Shown piece by piece: positions 28,402-37,779 of a stretch of DNA of 64,000 nt. The stretch's first letter is position 1. Each line of letters starts with the position of its first letter. Under the pieces are notes generated by a model. The model did no database searches. It saw only the letters and a list, made by a program, of their open reading frames with translations, and was not told the origin of the DNA. The translations under genes were made by a program, and so were the position numbers. Source of the stretch: Sulfuriferula sp. (GTDB taxonomy: Bacteria; Pseudomonadota; Gammaproteobacteria; Burkholderiales; Sulfuriferulaceae); NCBI GenBank assembly GCA_013140765.1, contig JABFSE010000012.1:36948-100947 (forward strand), in the 5' to 3' direction.

Positions 28402-29184
28402 TTAATGTGAATTCTGCAAATCATCAGAAGTAAATTCAGACAGAGAAACGCCTGTACCGAATTTGAAATTACTGGACACCATCACAGTGCTTTTAGCGGT
28501 GATGTGATTCACCATTTTGCCTGTTTCAGCACGCCAGTATTTACCGTTGTAAAGTTTGAAGCCTGTTTGCACTAAAGTCTTTAATAGCTCATTTTTACGG
28601 TCGTAATACTCAATTTTAACTGTGCGCAACTCTTTGGTATCTATCCACGTGATTTGACGGGTATAGCCAGAAAACTCATATTTAGGCGTGCGTTCAACCA
28701 CGAAACACTGCCATTCACCACAAGGTTCATCACGTAACCAGTTGTAAGAAAACTTCTCTACCACAGGCGAGCTTAAATCTTCATACGCAAATTCACTACC
28801 CATAAACGGCCCTGATTTATTATTCGAATTCAAACGTTTAACGCGCTTGACTGCTGGCAGAAACAGCCACTGATCATCAGGTAACAAGCCATGACTAAAC
28901 GTCAACATCGCCGTGCCCTTAACATCTGCAGGCTTATCAAACACCAGTTTGCTTTTATCACCCTCACCAGGTGTCGTGACTTCCAACGTCATGGAATGTA
29001 AATAATTCACCGTTTCCTGACCTTGAGCGTTTTTCAACGTCATCACAATGTCATTGGTGTAGTCTTTGTACCCTTCATTTTTTGCATCTTGCTGCTTCGC
29101 AATTGCCAATCCTTTTTCTTGCGTGGTCTGAGCAAAAACACTTAGCGGCATCAATAGTGCCAATATGGCTAATAACTTATACAT
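28402..29184 (-). CDS. Periplasmic LolA-like lipoprotein-sorting fold protein
   Basis: A 260-residue protein with signal MYKLLAILALLMPLSVFA. The mature part matches the outer-membrane lipoprotein-sorting (LolA/VioE superfamily) proteins paired with RND permeases: the visible segment DDQWLFLPAVKRVKRL, then FMGSEFAYEDLS and a Cys pair in DEPCGEWQCFV. Proteins of this type are thought to carry hydrophobic cargo across the periplasm. The ATG at 29184 has AAGGAG just upstream. The gene follows the RND permease by 19 nt. Confidence 0.88.
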   Translation of the reverse strand: MYKLLAILALLMPLSVFAQTTQEKGLAIAKQQDAKNEGYKDYTNDIVMTLKNAQGQETVNYLHSMTLEVTTPGEGDKSKLVFDKPADVKGTAMLTFSHGLLPDDQWLFLPAVKRVKRLNSNNKSGPFMGSEFAYEDLSSPVVEKFSYNWLRDEPCGEWQCFVVERTPKYEFSGYTRQITWIDTKELRTVKIEYYDRKNELLKTLVQTGFKLYNGKYWRAETGKMVNHITAKSTVMVSSNFKFGTGVSLSEFTSDDLQNSH

Positions 29185-29203
29185 AGTCCAACTCCTTTTC
29201 AGA

Positions 29204-31510
29204 TTAAATTTTTCTACCGCGATCAACCAACAAAATTAAGCCTGGTAACATAAATGCCTCCGTGAGCGCAGCAACAGTAATCGTAATCGCTGTTACCAAT
29301 CCCATATCCGAGTTCATAGCAAAATGCGACGATGCCAACACCAAGAAGCCGCACACCAGCGTCAATGTAGATATCCACATCGGCACACCTGCCATATCAA
29401 ACGCATAGCGCAAAGCATCTTCGGGTGTCTTATCCATCTCTCGCCTAGCGGTGAGGTATTTACTCAAGAAGTGCATAGTGTCATCCACCACAATACCCAA
29501 TGAGATTATCCCTACCATCGCCACACCCATATTGATTTGGCCGACTGTCATCCCCCAAATACCATACGCAATTAAAGCGGGCGTAATGTTAGGAACCATA
29601 CTCACCAAGCCCAGTTTGAATGAGCGTATCGCCAGCATAATCAGCACAGAAATCTGCAATATCTGGATAACCTCACCCTGCAACATGCTCTTACCGTTTT
29701 CTTGTCCCACATGAGCAAACATTAAGCCTGCACCTGTTGCGCCGCTCGATTTAAGCACACCATCACCATGCTCTTTCAACCACTTATTGGCTCGCTCTTC
29801 CAGTGCTATCATTTCTGTGGAGTGCACCGCGTGCAAAGTAGCGGTCAATTTAGTCGCTGAATTATCAAGGTTAATCTGATTATTCAAATCCAAACCGTAA
29901 GGTAATGACAGTTGATAAGTAAGCAAATACTGCGCAGCCAGCTCTCTAGATTCAGGCAATTTATAATCAGCAGGATTATCGGCATGCATGTTTTTGTTTA
30001 GGCGTTTCATGATGTCAGTGAACGTATTGACGTGCATGACCTCAGGCTGTTGACGTAACCAGTTTGCAAACTCGTCCGTTTTTTGCAAAAACTTGGGCTC
30101 ATTGATACCGCCTGTTTCATTGGCCTCAATCGAGAAGTCCATCAAATACACCCCAGTTAAGTTTTTCAGGGTGAAGTCGGTTGATTGGCGGAATTGTGTC
30201 GATTCATCAAAATACTCGTGGAATGAATCATCGAACTTATTATTCATCACAAAAGAACCTACGACTATCGTGAACAAAACGCTGCCAAACAACATTTTGT
30301 AACGGTTACGCAGGAAGAACTCTTGATAAATCTCCATCCATTTAACTTTGCTATCTTCTTGCGTATGCACTTTGCCAGCAGGTAGCATTAGCATTAACAC
30401 AGGCAACAACGTCATCGTAATCACAAATGCAATCATAATACCCACTGCAACCGTATTGCCCAAAGTATGGAACGGCGGCACGTCGGACATATTCATCGTT
30501 AAATAACCCAATGCCGATGTCACATTGGTAAACAACATAGGCGCAAAACTGGAGCGTATGCTTTCTTTCATCGCCTCAACACGGGGCATACCATGCCGAA
30601 TACCATGCCCGTAATGCGACATGAGATGCACGCCATCGGCAATCGCCATAATCAGTATAGTGAGCGGTGCCGTTGCAACAGGCGCGGATAAAATCACATC
30701 AAACCAACCCGCAATACCCATAGCTGCGGCAATAGACAGCATGATATTAAGGAAAATCAAGCCAACCGCAGGTGCACTACGCAAGGTCAACATCAATACG
30801 ATGGCCAAAATCCCCATCATATAAGGCACAAGGTGGCGCATATCATTGCGTGTCGCTTGCAAGAACGCGTTGTTCATCATCACTGCGCCATTGAGATAAA
30901 CTTTAACGTCAGGATGTTTGGTTTCAAATTTAGCCTGCATCGCGTCCACATATGCGACCACTTTTTCTATTTCTTTTACTTTGTTTTTGCCAGGCAATTG
31001 CAAAGTAATGTTAATACCCGTTACCCGACCATCTTCAGAAACCAAACGTTTCGCCAGCAATGGATCATGCACCGCGATATTGCGAATGCGTGCAATATCA
31101 GCATCACTTAATCCATTAGGATTTTTGACCAAATCGGCCACATTCAGATCGTCGCCCACCGCTACCGAATTTTGATAATTACTAACGGAATCAACACGGC
31201 TAGAGTACGGCGTTTGCCAAGCTGCGTCCGTTAACTCAATTAACGCAGACAGGTTTTCACGCGTGAATACGTTTTCATTTTTGGGAGCCAACACCAATAA
31301 TACGTTGTCACTTTTGGTGTAAATTTTTTGCAGGGAATCAAAGGCTTGTAACTGTGGATTATCTGCCTTAAAAAATATTCGATAATCGCCACTCATAGTC
31401 AGCCGCTTCGCGCCCATCGCCGCAGCAATAATAAGTGCTAACGTCATCACGATAATCAACCAACGATGCGCAATAACCCAATCGGCAAAACGCCGTGTAA
31501 ACGAATTCAC
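29204..31510 (-). CDS. RND/MMPL-family inner-membrane transporter
   Basis: A 768-residue permease with about 12 membrane segments in two repeats, each with a large periplasmic loop after the first helix. The segments FADWVIAHRWLIIV, TILIMAIADGVHLMSHYGHG and GIISLGIVVDDTMHFLSKY are typical of the MMPL/RND branch that works with LolA-like proteins rather than with AcrA-type adaptors. The proposed cargo is a lipid or another hydrophobic molecule. It lies between the barrel gene (74 nt) and the LolA-like gene (19 nt), all on the minus strand. Confidence 0.92.
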   Translation of the reverse strand: MNSFTRRFADWVIAHRWLIIVMTLALIIAAAMGAKRLTMSGDYRIFFKADNPQLQAFDSLQKIYTKSDNVLLVLAPKNENVFTRENLSALIELTDAAWQTPYSSRVDSVSNYQNSVAVGDDLNVADLVKNPNGLSDADIARIRNIAVHDPLLAKRLVSEDGRVTGINITLQLPGKNKVKEIEKVVAYVDAMQAKFETKHPDVKVYLNGAVMMNNAFLQATRNDMRHLVPYMMGILAIVLMLTLRSAPAVGLIFLNIMLSIAAAMGIAGWFDVILSAPVATAPLTILIMAIADGVHLMSHYGHGIRHGMPRVEAMKESIRSSFAPMLFTNVTSALGYLTMNMSDVPPFHTLGNTVAVGIMIAFVITMTLLPVLMLMLPAGKVHTQEDSKVKWMEIYQEFFLRNRYKMLFGSVLFTIVVGSFVMNNKFDDSFHEYFDESTQFRQSTDFTLKNLTGVYLMDFSIEANETGGINEPKFLQKTDEFANWLRQQPEVMHVNTFTDIMKRLNKNMHADNPADYKLPESRELAAQYLLTYQLSLPYGLDLNNQINLDNSATKLTATLHAVHSTEMIALEERANKWLKEHGDGVLKSSGATGAGLMFAHVGQENGKSMLQGEVIQILQISVLIMLAIRSFKLGLVSMVPNITPALIAYGIWGMTVGQINMGVAMVGIISLGIVVDDTMHFLSKYLTARREMDKTPEDALRYAFDMAGVPMWISTLTLVCGFLVLASSHFAMNSDMGLVTAITITVAALTEAFMLPGLILLVDRGRKI

Positions 31511-31584
31511 TCAAAGCCCTCCTAAATTAACCATAAAAAATCGACACCCAAACATTGAACGCCGATTAACACCGTGCGCAAAAA

Positions 31585-32934
31585 TCAGAAGTACCGTGCC
31601 AGCGTTGCTTGCAAGTAACTATCTTCACGATAAGCGTTTAATGGATTACCTGAATCAATAGAGTTAAACCACTGACCTTCAAACATCGTAGTCCAATGAT
31701 CGTTCAAACGTCGACTGACTTGCAAACGTGTACTCCGACTACTATCGTTGGTATCGGTCAATACGCCCAACTTAATTTGAGTAGAGTTTGCATCGTTTAG
31801 GCTCAATCTCAACCCTGTAAATACATCGCTCTGATAAATTGCCTGACCTTGACCACGACTATCATAGTTGTATTCTAAAAAAGCATTCACGTCGTAAGGC
31901 GTTTTGAATACGCCCGTAAATGCATATTCCACACCTGTCACATATGCATAATAATGCGCGTAATCAGTTGTACGATGTAGAGCCTCTAATTTCCCTATCC
32001 ATCTCCCAAAAATACTAGTCACATCTATGCTAGTTTGTTCCATTTGGTCGTAACTAAGATACAAGCCAGCAGGATTAGCAGTTGTCACATATGATGTCGC
32101 TGAGATCAAACGAGGATCGCGATTCGTACCGATAAACTGAGAAACGCCAACGTCGGTATTGCCAAATGATTTAGACCAACGCACAGCAAAATCAACGTGA
32201 TTGCGCCCATCGCTAGACTGATACACATTAGGCAAGGTATCAAACGACACGAGGGGTCGCAAACGCCCATCAGGACCAGAAAAAGTCCGCTCACGGAAAA
32301 ACGGCATTACAAAAGCCTCTACTTTCCCCCAATCACGCACCATGCTGGCATGAACCATAGGCTGACCTAATTTACTTTCTTTGTTGATGTTTTCAACTTC
32401 ATCGGTTTGATTAATGACATCAACTAAATGTTGCGATTCAGCAGCCCCCCAGAAAACCTTGTCAATACCTACCTTCAACTCCCAGGGCTTGCTTTCAGTA
32501 CCGCGCTTCGATGTCCAAACCATCTCACGAATATCCGCATGGGTACGCGCATCATCCATGTTATCCCAACGGAAAAACGGCTTAAATGAAAACGAATTAG
32601 TTTTATCAGCCCACTCATTAAAGTAACTAGGCTGTATCACAACAGAAGGTTGATTATTGCCTTGCGTACCCGCACCACTCGCCGCAGCAGCAGCCTGCGC
32701 CGCTACCACCGTGGGGATAACAGCTGGCACAAAACCCGCATTCAAAGCAAATTGATAAAAAGCAGCAGCTTGCGCCTGCTGTGTTGAGTTAGCCACCGCC
32801 TGCGCAGGCGGCTTACGGAAATAGCGATAATCTAAATCAACTTCAGTTGTCCACTCCCCAGCCATAGCGGAACTCACGCTACTAATACCACTCATACCCA
32901 CCAAGCAAACCAACACTTTTTTCTTTAACTGCAT
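31585..32934 (-). CDS. Outer-membrane beta-barrel protein (DUF1302-like)
   Basis: A 449-residue exported protein with a Sec signal (MQLKKKVLVCLVGMSGISSV) and alternating amphipathic strands through the whole length. It ends in ATLARYF, the C-terminal aromatic residue expected of a barrel recognised by the Bam machinery. The segment WTTEVDLDYRYF near the start and VWTSKRGTESKPWELKVGIDK resemble barrels encoded with RND/LolA-like pairs. A low-complexity Ala/Gln stretch occurs at residues ~45-95. It is the first gene of the sulfur cluster, with an unusually G-rich ribosome site (GGGGGTGGT) before its ATG. Confidence 0.82.
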   Translation of the reverse strand: MQLKKKVLVCLVGMSGISSVSSAMAGEWTTEVDLDYRYFRKPPAQAVANSTQQAQAAAFYQFALNAGFVPAVIPTVVAAQAAAAASGAGTQGNNQPSVVIQPSYFNEWADKTNSFSFKPFFRWDNMDDARTHADIREMVWTSKRGTESKPWELKVGIDKVFWGAAESQHLVDVINQTDEVENINKESKLGQPMVHASMVRDWGKVEAFVMPFFRERTFSGPDGRLRPLVSFDTLPNVYQSSDGRNHVDFAVRWSKSFGNTDVGVSQFIGTNRDPRLISATSYVTTANPAGLYLSYDQMEQTSIDVTSIFGRWIGKLEALHRTTDYAHYYAYVTGVEYAFTGVFKTPYDVNAFLEYNYDSRGQGQAIYQSDVFTGLRLSLNDANSTQIKLGVLTDTNDSSRSTRLQVSRRLNDHWTTMFEGQWFNSIDSGNPLNAYREDSYLQATLARYF

Positions 32935-32997
32935 ACCACCCCCAAAAAATTCAAATTTACATCACAATACTGACCTAGCTGTTTATCCCCAAAACTA

Positions 32998-33024
32998 GTT
33001 ACAATTTGTTACAATCGCTATTGT
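32998..33024. promoter_or_regulatory. Direct and inverted repeats upstream of the sulfur cluster
   Basis: GTTACAAT occurs twice, at 32998-33005 and 33008-33015, one DNA turn apart. The second copy overlaps the inverted repeat ACAAT-CGCT-ATTGT (33011-33024). The repeats lie 64-90 nt upstream of the barrel gene start, in the 151-nt gap shared with selO. They look like a regulator binding site, but the regulator is not known. Confidence 0.5.
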
Positions 33025-33085
33025 ATCGCATTACTTAAAAACAGCGTTAATCTGACAAAAAAAAAACTTATAGTACATACCTACC

Positions 33086-34543
33086 ATGAACAACCTATCA
33101 TCACCATCACAACAATACTTAAACCTACCCAATCAGTTTTATAGCCACGTCACGCCAACACCACTAATACAGCCTCAGCTATTACACCTAAACACAGCCA
33201 CTGCCAATTTAATCAATTTTGATCACTCTGATGACACAAACAAGCAAGTTTTAGACCACCTCTGCGGCAACACGCTACCCAACCATATACAACCCATAGC
33301 CATGGTCTATGCGGGGCACCAATTTGGGCACTATGTGCCACAGCTGGGCGATGGACGGGCGATGTTACTGGGTGGTGTAGCACACGAGGGAAAATACTGG
33401 GAGCTACAACTCAAGGGCGCAGGTCCCACGCCCTATTCACGCAATAGCGATGGACGTGCGGTGTTGCGCTCCAGCATACGCGAATACTTGTGTTCAGCTG
33501 CCATGCACGGTTTGGGCATACCCACCACGCACGCCTTGTCTCTAGTCGGTAGCAGCCAGCCTGTCTATCGTGAAACGGTAGAAACTGCCGCCGTGGTGAT
33601 GCGTGTTGCACCTAGCTTTATTCGCTTTGGCTCATTTGAATACTTTTTTTATCGCGGACAGGCTGACGCTGTACGTACGCTGGCCGACCATGTCATCCAA
33701 CATCACTACCCCGAACTTGAACAGCAAACGAATAAATACCCTGCATTCTTACAGCAAGTGGTTATCAGCACGGCCAAACTCATGGCGCATTGGCAAGCAG
33801 TGGGATTTGCACATGGCGTTATGAATACCGACAATATGTCCATACTTGGACTTACACTGGATTATGGCCCATTTGGATTTTTAGATGAGTACAATCCTGG
33901 TTACATTTGTAACCACACCGATCAAACAGGGCGTTATGCCTTTGATCAACAGCCTGACATCGGCGCATGGAATTTAACTCGCCTCGCGCAAGCCTTAACG
34001 CCATTGATGTCTATGGAGGAAGCGAAAACCGCATTAGCGATTTACCCAGCCCACTTTGCCAGCCATTACATTAACTTAATGTGTGCCAAATTAGGCGTAG
34101 CCGCTGATAAATCTGCTGTCCCTGTCATTATGCAATTACTCCACATCATGCAGGCGAACCACATTGATTACACATTGTTCATGCGCCAACTCGCGCACTT
34201 CAATAGCGCAACAGACGCACTCAACGCACCATTACGCGACTTATTCATCGACCGCGACGCATTTGAGCTATGGGCGCATCAGTATCGCGCATTACTACAA
34301 GCTCAACACAGCATAGACAGTATTCGCGCCGAACAAATGAACCGTGTTAATCCTAAATACATATTGCGCAACTATCTTGCCGAAAATGCCATCGTCGCCG
34401 CCCGCGATCATGACGACACTAGCGAAATTGATAAGCTGATGACGCTATTGCAAAGCCCCTACGACGAACACCCTGAATTTGAAGCCTATGCCGCCATGCC
34501 ACCCGATTGGGCAAAACACATTAGCGTAAGTTGCTCGTCATGA
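33086..34543 (+). CDS. selO: SelO/YdiU protein adenylyltransferase
   Basis: A 485-residue pseudokinase-fold protein of the SelO family (E. coli YdiU is 478), which transfers AMP to proteins in redox stress. Visible landmarks are VYAGHQFGHYVPQLGDGRA, LQLKGAGPTPYSRNSDGRA, the AHGVMNTDNMS loop and GPFGFLDEYNPGYICNHTD. The C-terminus is SVSCSS; the Cys is the position filled by selenocysteine in animal SelO, so this copy uses Cys. It is divergent from the sulfur cluster. Its stop overlaps the start of the next lipoprotein (ATGA at 34540). Confidence 0.96.
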   Translation: MNNLSSPSQQYLNLPNQFYSHVTPTPLIQPQLLHLNTATANLINFDHSDDTNKQVLDHLCGNTLPNHIQPIAMVYAGHQFGHYVPQLGDGRAMLLGGVAHEGKYWELQLKGAGPTPYSRNSDGRAVLRSSIREYLCSAAMHGLGIPTTHALSLVGSSQPVYRETVETAAVVMRVAPSFIRFGSFEYFFYRGQADAVRTLADHVIQHHYPELEQQTNKYPAFLQQVVISTAKLMAHWQAVGFAHGVMNTDNMSILGLTLDYGPFGFLDEYNPGYICNHTDQTGRYAFDQQPDIGAWNLTRLAQALTPLMSMEEAKTALAIYPAHFASHYINLMCAKLGVAADKSAVPVIMQLLHIMQANHIDYTLFMRQLAHFNSATDALNAPLRDLFIDRDAFELWAHQYRALLQAQHSIDSIRAEQMNRVNPKYILRNYLAENAIVAARDHDDTSEIDKLMTLLQSPYDEHPEFEAYAAMPPDWAKHISVSCSS

Positions 34544-35211
34544 AACTCGTCGTGCTGGCTGGCATTTGCTTATTAAGTGCTTGCAGTAGCACACCCGTTG
34601 TCCAAAAAGATGGCACAGTATTAGCGCAACAAGACTACCAACTCAGCAACATTGCCAAATCCAGCCTAGACATCACCGCCGAATTTCACCAGCAAGCCAG
34701 CCAACTATCACTGCGCACGCTGGCAGAAAAGCTCTACAAGCGCAATCCGCGTGAACTTAAAAAATCAGGGCAGAGTTTAAGCGTGCGATTAGCCCAATTA
34801 CTGAGCGACCCACTCCCCACCGCGCAAGCCCAATCCACGCTGTTACTCGCATTCCAGCCTGATTATACGGATGATCGTGTCTATGCTTACATGCGCGGAT
34901 TAAATGCCATGATTAACGTCGCCTACAACAACCAAACCGAGTTTTACATCATAGACCAGCTAGACCCACAAAAACTATACAACAGCGCACGCAATATCGA
35001 AGTCGCCGCGTGGAAGCTCAACACCAGTAAAGATACCAACAACACACCTTATTTACTGGCAAACGAACTTGACAACTATAGCTTTGAGCGCGAATTTGGC
35101 AAATTGATTGCAAATCAAGACATACTCGCTCGCATTGTCGCTGACCGCACCAACCGCAGTATCAACTGGTTTGCACAAACCGCTGGACGTATGGTATTTT
35201 TACCTTTTTAG
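34540..35211 (+). CDS. Predicted outer-membrane lipoprotein, unknown
   Basis: A 223-residue protein with lipoprotein signal [17 protein letters not shown]; the Cys after LLSA would be lipidated. The mature region is largely alpha-helical, with [20 protein letters not shown] and a well-conserved-looking segment [22 protein letters not shown] do not know the family's function. It is coupled to selO by a 4-nt overlap. The ATG at 34540 is preferred over a TTG at 34531. Confidence 0.85.
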   Translation: MKLVVLAGICLLSACSSTPVVQKDGTVLAQQDYQLSNIAKSSLDITAEFHQQASQLSLRTLAEKLYKRNPRELKKSGQSLSVRLAQLLSDPLPTAQAQSTLLLAFQPDYTDDRVYAYMRGLNAMINVAYNNQTEFYIIDQLDPQKLYNSARNIEVAAWKLNTSKDTNNTPYLLANELDNYSFEREFGKLIANQDILARIVADRTNRSINWFAQTAGRMVFLPF

Positions 35212-35230
35212 CCCTAGCGTACTCGCCATT

Positions 35231-35683
35231 GTGAAACTAAGCACACTCATTAGCACGACCTTATTTTGTTTTTTTGCCACGACAGCGCACGCTGATAACG
35301 CAATAAAAACAGATACCACCCCAACCACTTTGAAAGCACACAAAATCATGACCACAGAATCAGGCCTCATTATCGAAGACATCATCACTGGCACAGGTGC
35401 GACTGCACAAGCAGGGCAAATGGTCAGCGTACATTACACGGGCTGGCTGACCAACGGCACTAAATTCGACTCCAGCAAAGATCGCAACCAGCCGTTTAAC
35501 TTTAGCCTAGGCGGCGGCCAAGTCATCCGTGGTTGGGATGAAGGCGTTGCAGGAATGCAAGTCGGCGGCAAACGCAAACTCACTATCCCACCCCAATTAG
35601 GCTATGGTGCACGCGGTGCTGGTGGTGTTATTCCGCCTAACGCCACTTTGATTTTTGAAGTTGAACTGCTAGGCGTGAAATAA
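35231..35683 (+). CDS. FKBP-type peptidyl-prolyl isomerase, exported
   Basis: A 150-residue protein with one FKBP domain: [52 protein letters not shown] and [20 protein letters not shown] start at 35231 gives a good signal peptide ([20 protein letters not shown]), so the enzyme probably folds proteins in the periplasm. An ATG at 35348 would give a cytoplasmic form. The stop codon directly abuts the stop of the convergent pgi gene. Confidence 0.92.
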   Translation: MKLSTLISTTLFCFFATTAHADNAIKTDTTPTTLKAHKIMTTESGLIIEDIITGTGATAQAGQMVSVHYTGWLTNGTKFDSSKDRNQPFNFSLGGGQVIRGWDEGVAGMQVGGKRKLTIPPQLGYGARGAGGVIPPNATLIFEVELLGVK

Positions 35684-37336
35684 CTATTTTTTTGGTGAAC
35701 GCATACGCTTACATGCGTTCATCAAACCATTGGTTGAGCTATCATGCTCAGTGACGCGCTCATTCGACAGCAGACCACTTTCAATTGCGCCCGCCAATTG
35801 CTTACCTAGCTCCACGCCCCATTGATCAAACGAATTGATATTCCAGATAACCCCCTGAACAAACACTTTATGCTCATACAAGGCAATCAACGCGCCTAAG
35901 GTATGCGGTGTTAATTTGCGATACAGCAAAGTACTAGAGGGTCGATTACCAGGGAATACTTTATGCGGCAATAACTCTTCCAGCTTATCCCCCGTCATAC
36001 CGTCGCGCACTAACTCTACCCGCGCCTCATCTCGCGTTTTACCACGCATCAGCGCCTTAGTTTGCGCAAAACAGTTAGACAACAACACCTCATGTTGATG
36101 ATCAATAGGGTAATGCGATTCTACCGCCACCAAAAAATCCGCTGGCACTAAGCGCGTACCTTGGTGCACCAGCTGGAAAAACGCGTGTTGCCCATTGCAA
36201 CCAGGCTCACCCCAAATAATCGGCCCTGTCTGGCAATGCACTACCTTGCCATCAAAAGTCACACTTTTACCGTTACTTTCCATATCCAATTGCTGTAAAT
36301 AAGCGGTGAAACGCCCTAAATACTGGTCGTAAGGGAAAATAGCATGACTATCTGCATTCCAAAAATCGTTATGCCAAATACCGAGTAATGCCATAATCAC
36401 AGGCATATTTTTTTCTAATGGCGCACTACAGAAGTGTTCATCCATCGCGTAACCACCTGCCAGCAGTTGCTCAAAACCGTCCATTCCTATCATCAGCGCA
36501 ACAGGTAAACCTACCGCTGACCAAATAGAATAACGGCCACCGACCCAATCCCAAAACTCAAACATATTCGCCGTATCAATACCAAATGCCTGCACTTTTT
36601 TAGTATTGGTAGAAATCGCCACAAAGTGCTTGGCAACAGCCGCTTCAGCACCCAGTTGTTTAACCAGCCAACGCCGTGCCGCTTGCGCATTTAACAAGGT
36701 TTCAGGTGTCGTAAAACTCTTCGATGCGACTATGAATAAGGTGGTTTCAGGATTCACCTCCGACAAAGTTTCCATGATTTGGCTAGGGTCAACGTTAGAC
36801 ACAAAGTGCGCTTTTAAGCCCGTTTGCGCATAATAAGTCAATGCCTGCGTCACCATCACAGGACCTAAATCCGAGCCACCAATACCGATATTCACAATAT
36901 CGGTAATCCGCTTCCCCGTATGCCCCAACCACTCGCCGTTACGCACCTTATCGGTGAATACCCGCATCCGCGCCAACACACCGCGCACCAGCGGCATAAC
37001 ATTCTCGCCATCAACATACACAGGCTCGTCAGTTTGCTTGCGTAACGCAGTATGCAACACCGCACGCCCCTCGGTACGATTGAGTTTTTCGCCTGCAAAC
37101 ATCGCGTTAATCGCCTCAGGCAAGCCCGCATCTACCGCTATTTCTGCCAGCAAGCGCATAGTCGTATTGGTAATTCTATTTTTAGAATAATCCAACAGTA
37201 TCCCTGCTGCTTCCATAGAAAAACGCTTGAAACGCTTAGGATCTTCAGCAAACAAAAAGCGCATTTGTATTTTTGCCATGTCGCTTTTATGTTTTTTCAA
37301 CTCTTTCCATGCGGGAAATTGCGTACAATCATTCAT
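35684..37336 (-). CDS. pgi: Glucose-6-phosphate isomerase
   Basis: A 550-residue enzyme interconverting glucose-6-phosphate and fructose-6-phosphate. Family landmarks are [35 protein letters not shown], the catalytic Glu in [11 protein letters not shown] and the catalytic Lys region near the C-terminus ([14 protein letters not shown]). The length matches bacterial Pgi. With edd and eda in the same window it supplies the sugar-phosphate branch of central carbon metabolism. Confidence 0.97.
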   Translation of the reverse strand: MNDCTQFPAWKELKKHKSDMAKIQMRFLFAEDPKRFKRFSMEAAGILLDYSKNRITNTTMRLLAEIAVDAGLPEAINAMFAGEKLNRTEGRAVLHTALRKQTDEPVYVDGENVMPLVRGVLARMRVFTDKVRNGEWLGHTGKRITDIVNIGIGGSDLGPVMVTQALTYYAQTGLKAHFVSNVDPSQIMETLSEVNPETTLFIVASKSFTTPETLLNAQAARRWLVKQLGAEAAVAKHFVAISTNTKKVQAFGIDTANMFEFWDWVGGRYSIWSAVGLPVALMIGMDGFEQLLAGGYAMDEHFCSAPLEKNMPVIMALLGIWHNDFWNADSHAIFPYDQYLGRFTAYLQQLDMESNGKSVTFDGKVVHCQTGPIIWGEPGCNGQHAFFQLVHQGTRLVPADFLVAVESHYPIDHQHEVLLSNCFAQTKALMRGKTRDEARVELVRDGMTGDKLEELLPHKVFPGNRPSSTLLYRKLTPHTLGALIALYEHKVFVQGVIWNINSFDQWGVELGKQLAGAIESGLLSNERVTEHDSSTNGLMNACKRMRSPKK

Positions 37337-37523
37337 CTCGTATTACCTACCCTTATTAAGTTTATAGCCTCATTATGATGAACTGTTACAATACAGCACT
37401 AGCATACGACATGAATGTTAAAAAGCAAATATAATGCCTACAACAAACAAAAATAATGGAACCACTCAGAAAAACTAACGTCTCTAAACTATGCACACAA
37501 TAAACCACAGGGAATGAATCATC

Positions 37524-37766
37524 ATGAGCGTCGTCAAAACTAACAAAGCCTTATTATTACAAACACCATTTTTAGACACTTTACGCCAAGAAAATGTGCC
37601 TGTATCCGTTTACCTCGTCAACGGCATCAAACTACAAGGTCAAATCGAATCTTACGATCAATACGTCATTTTGCTGAAAAACATGGTCACGCAAATGGTT
37701 TACAAACACGCCATTTCCACCATCGTCCCAGCCCGTCCAGTACCACTACAACCCACCAGCGCATAG
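37524..37766 (+). CDS. hfq: RNA chaperone Hfq
   Basis: An 80-residue Sm-like protein that binds small RNAs and mRNAs as a hexamer. The Sm1 region is [28 protein letters not shown] and the Sm2 motif is [11 protein letters not shown]. The Q, F and K residues of the proximal RNA site are present. It starts the conserved run hfq-hflX-hflK-hflC-hisZ-purA. A 187-nt gap separates it from the divergent pgi gene and should hold the promoters. Confidence 0.97.
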   Translation: MSVVKTNKALLLQTPFLDTLRQENVPVSVYLVNGIKLQGQIESYDQYVILLKNMVTQMVYKHAISTIVPARPVPLQPTSA

Positions 37767-37779
37767 GCACCAGGCACGG

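Noticed and set aside
37383..37390. Further GTTACAAT copy upstream of hfq
   Set aside because: A single octamer without the second copy or palindrome; probably chance in A/T-rich DNA.
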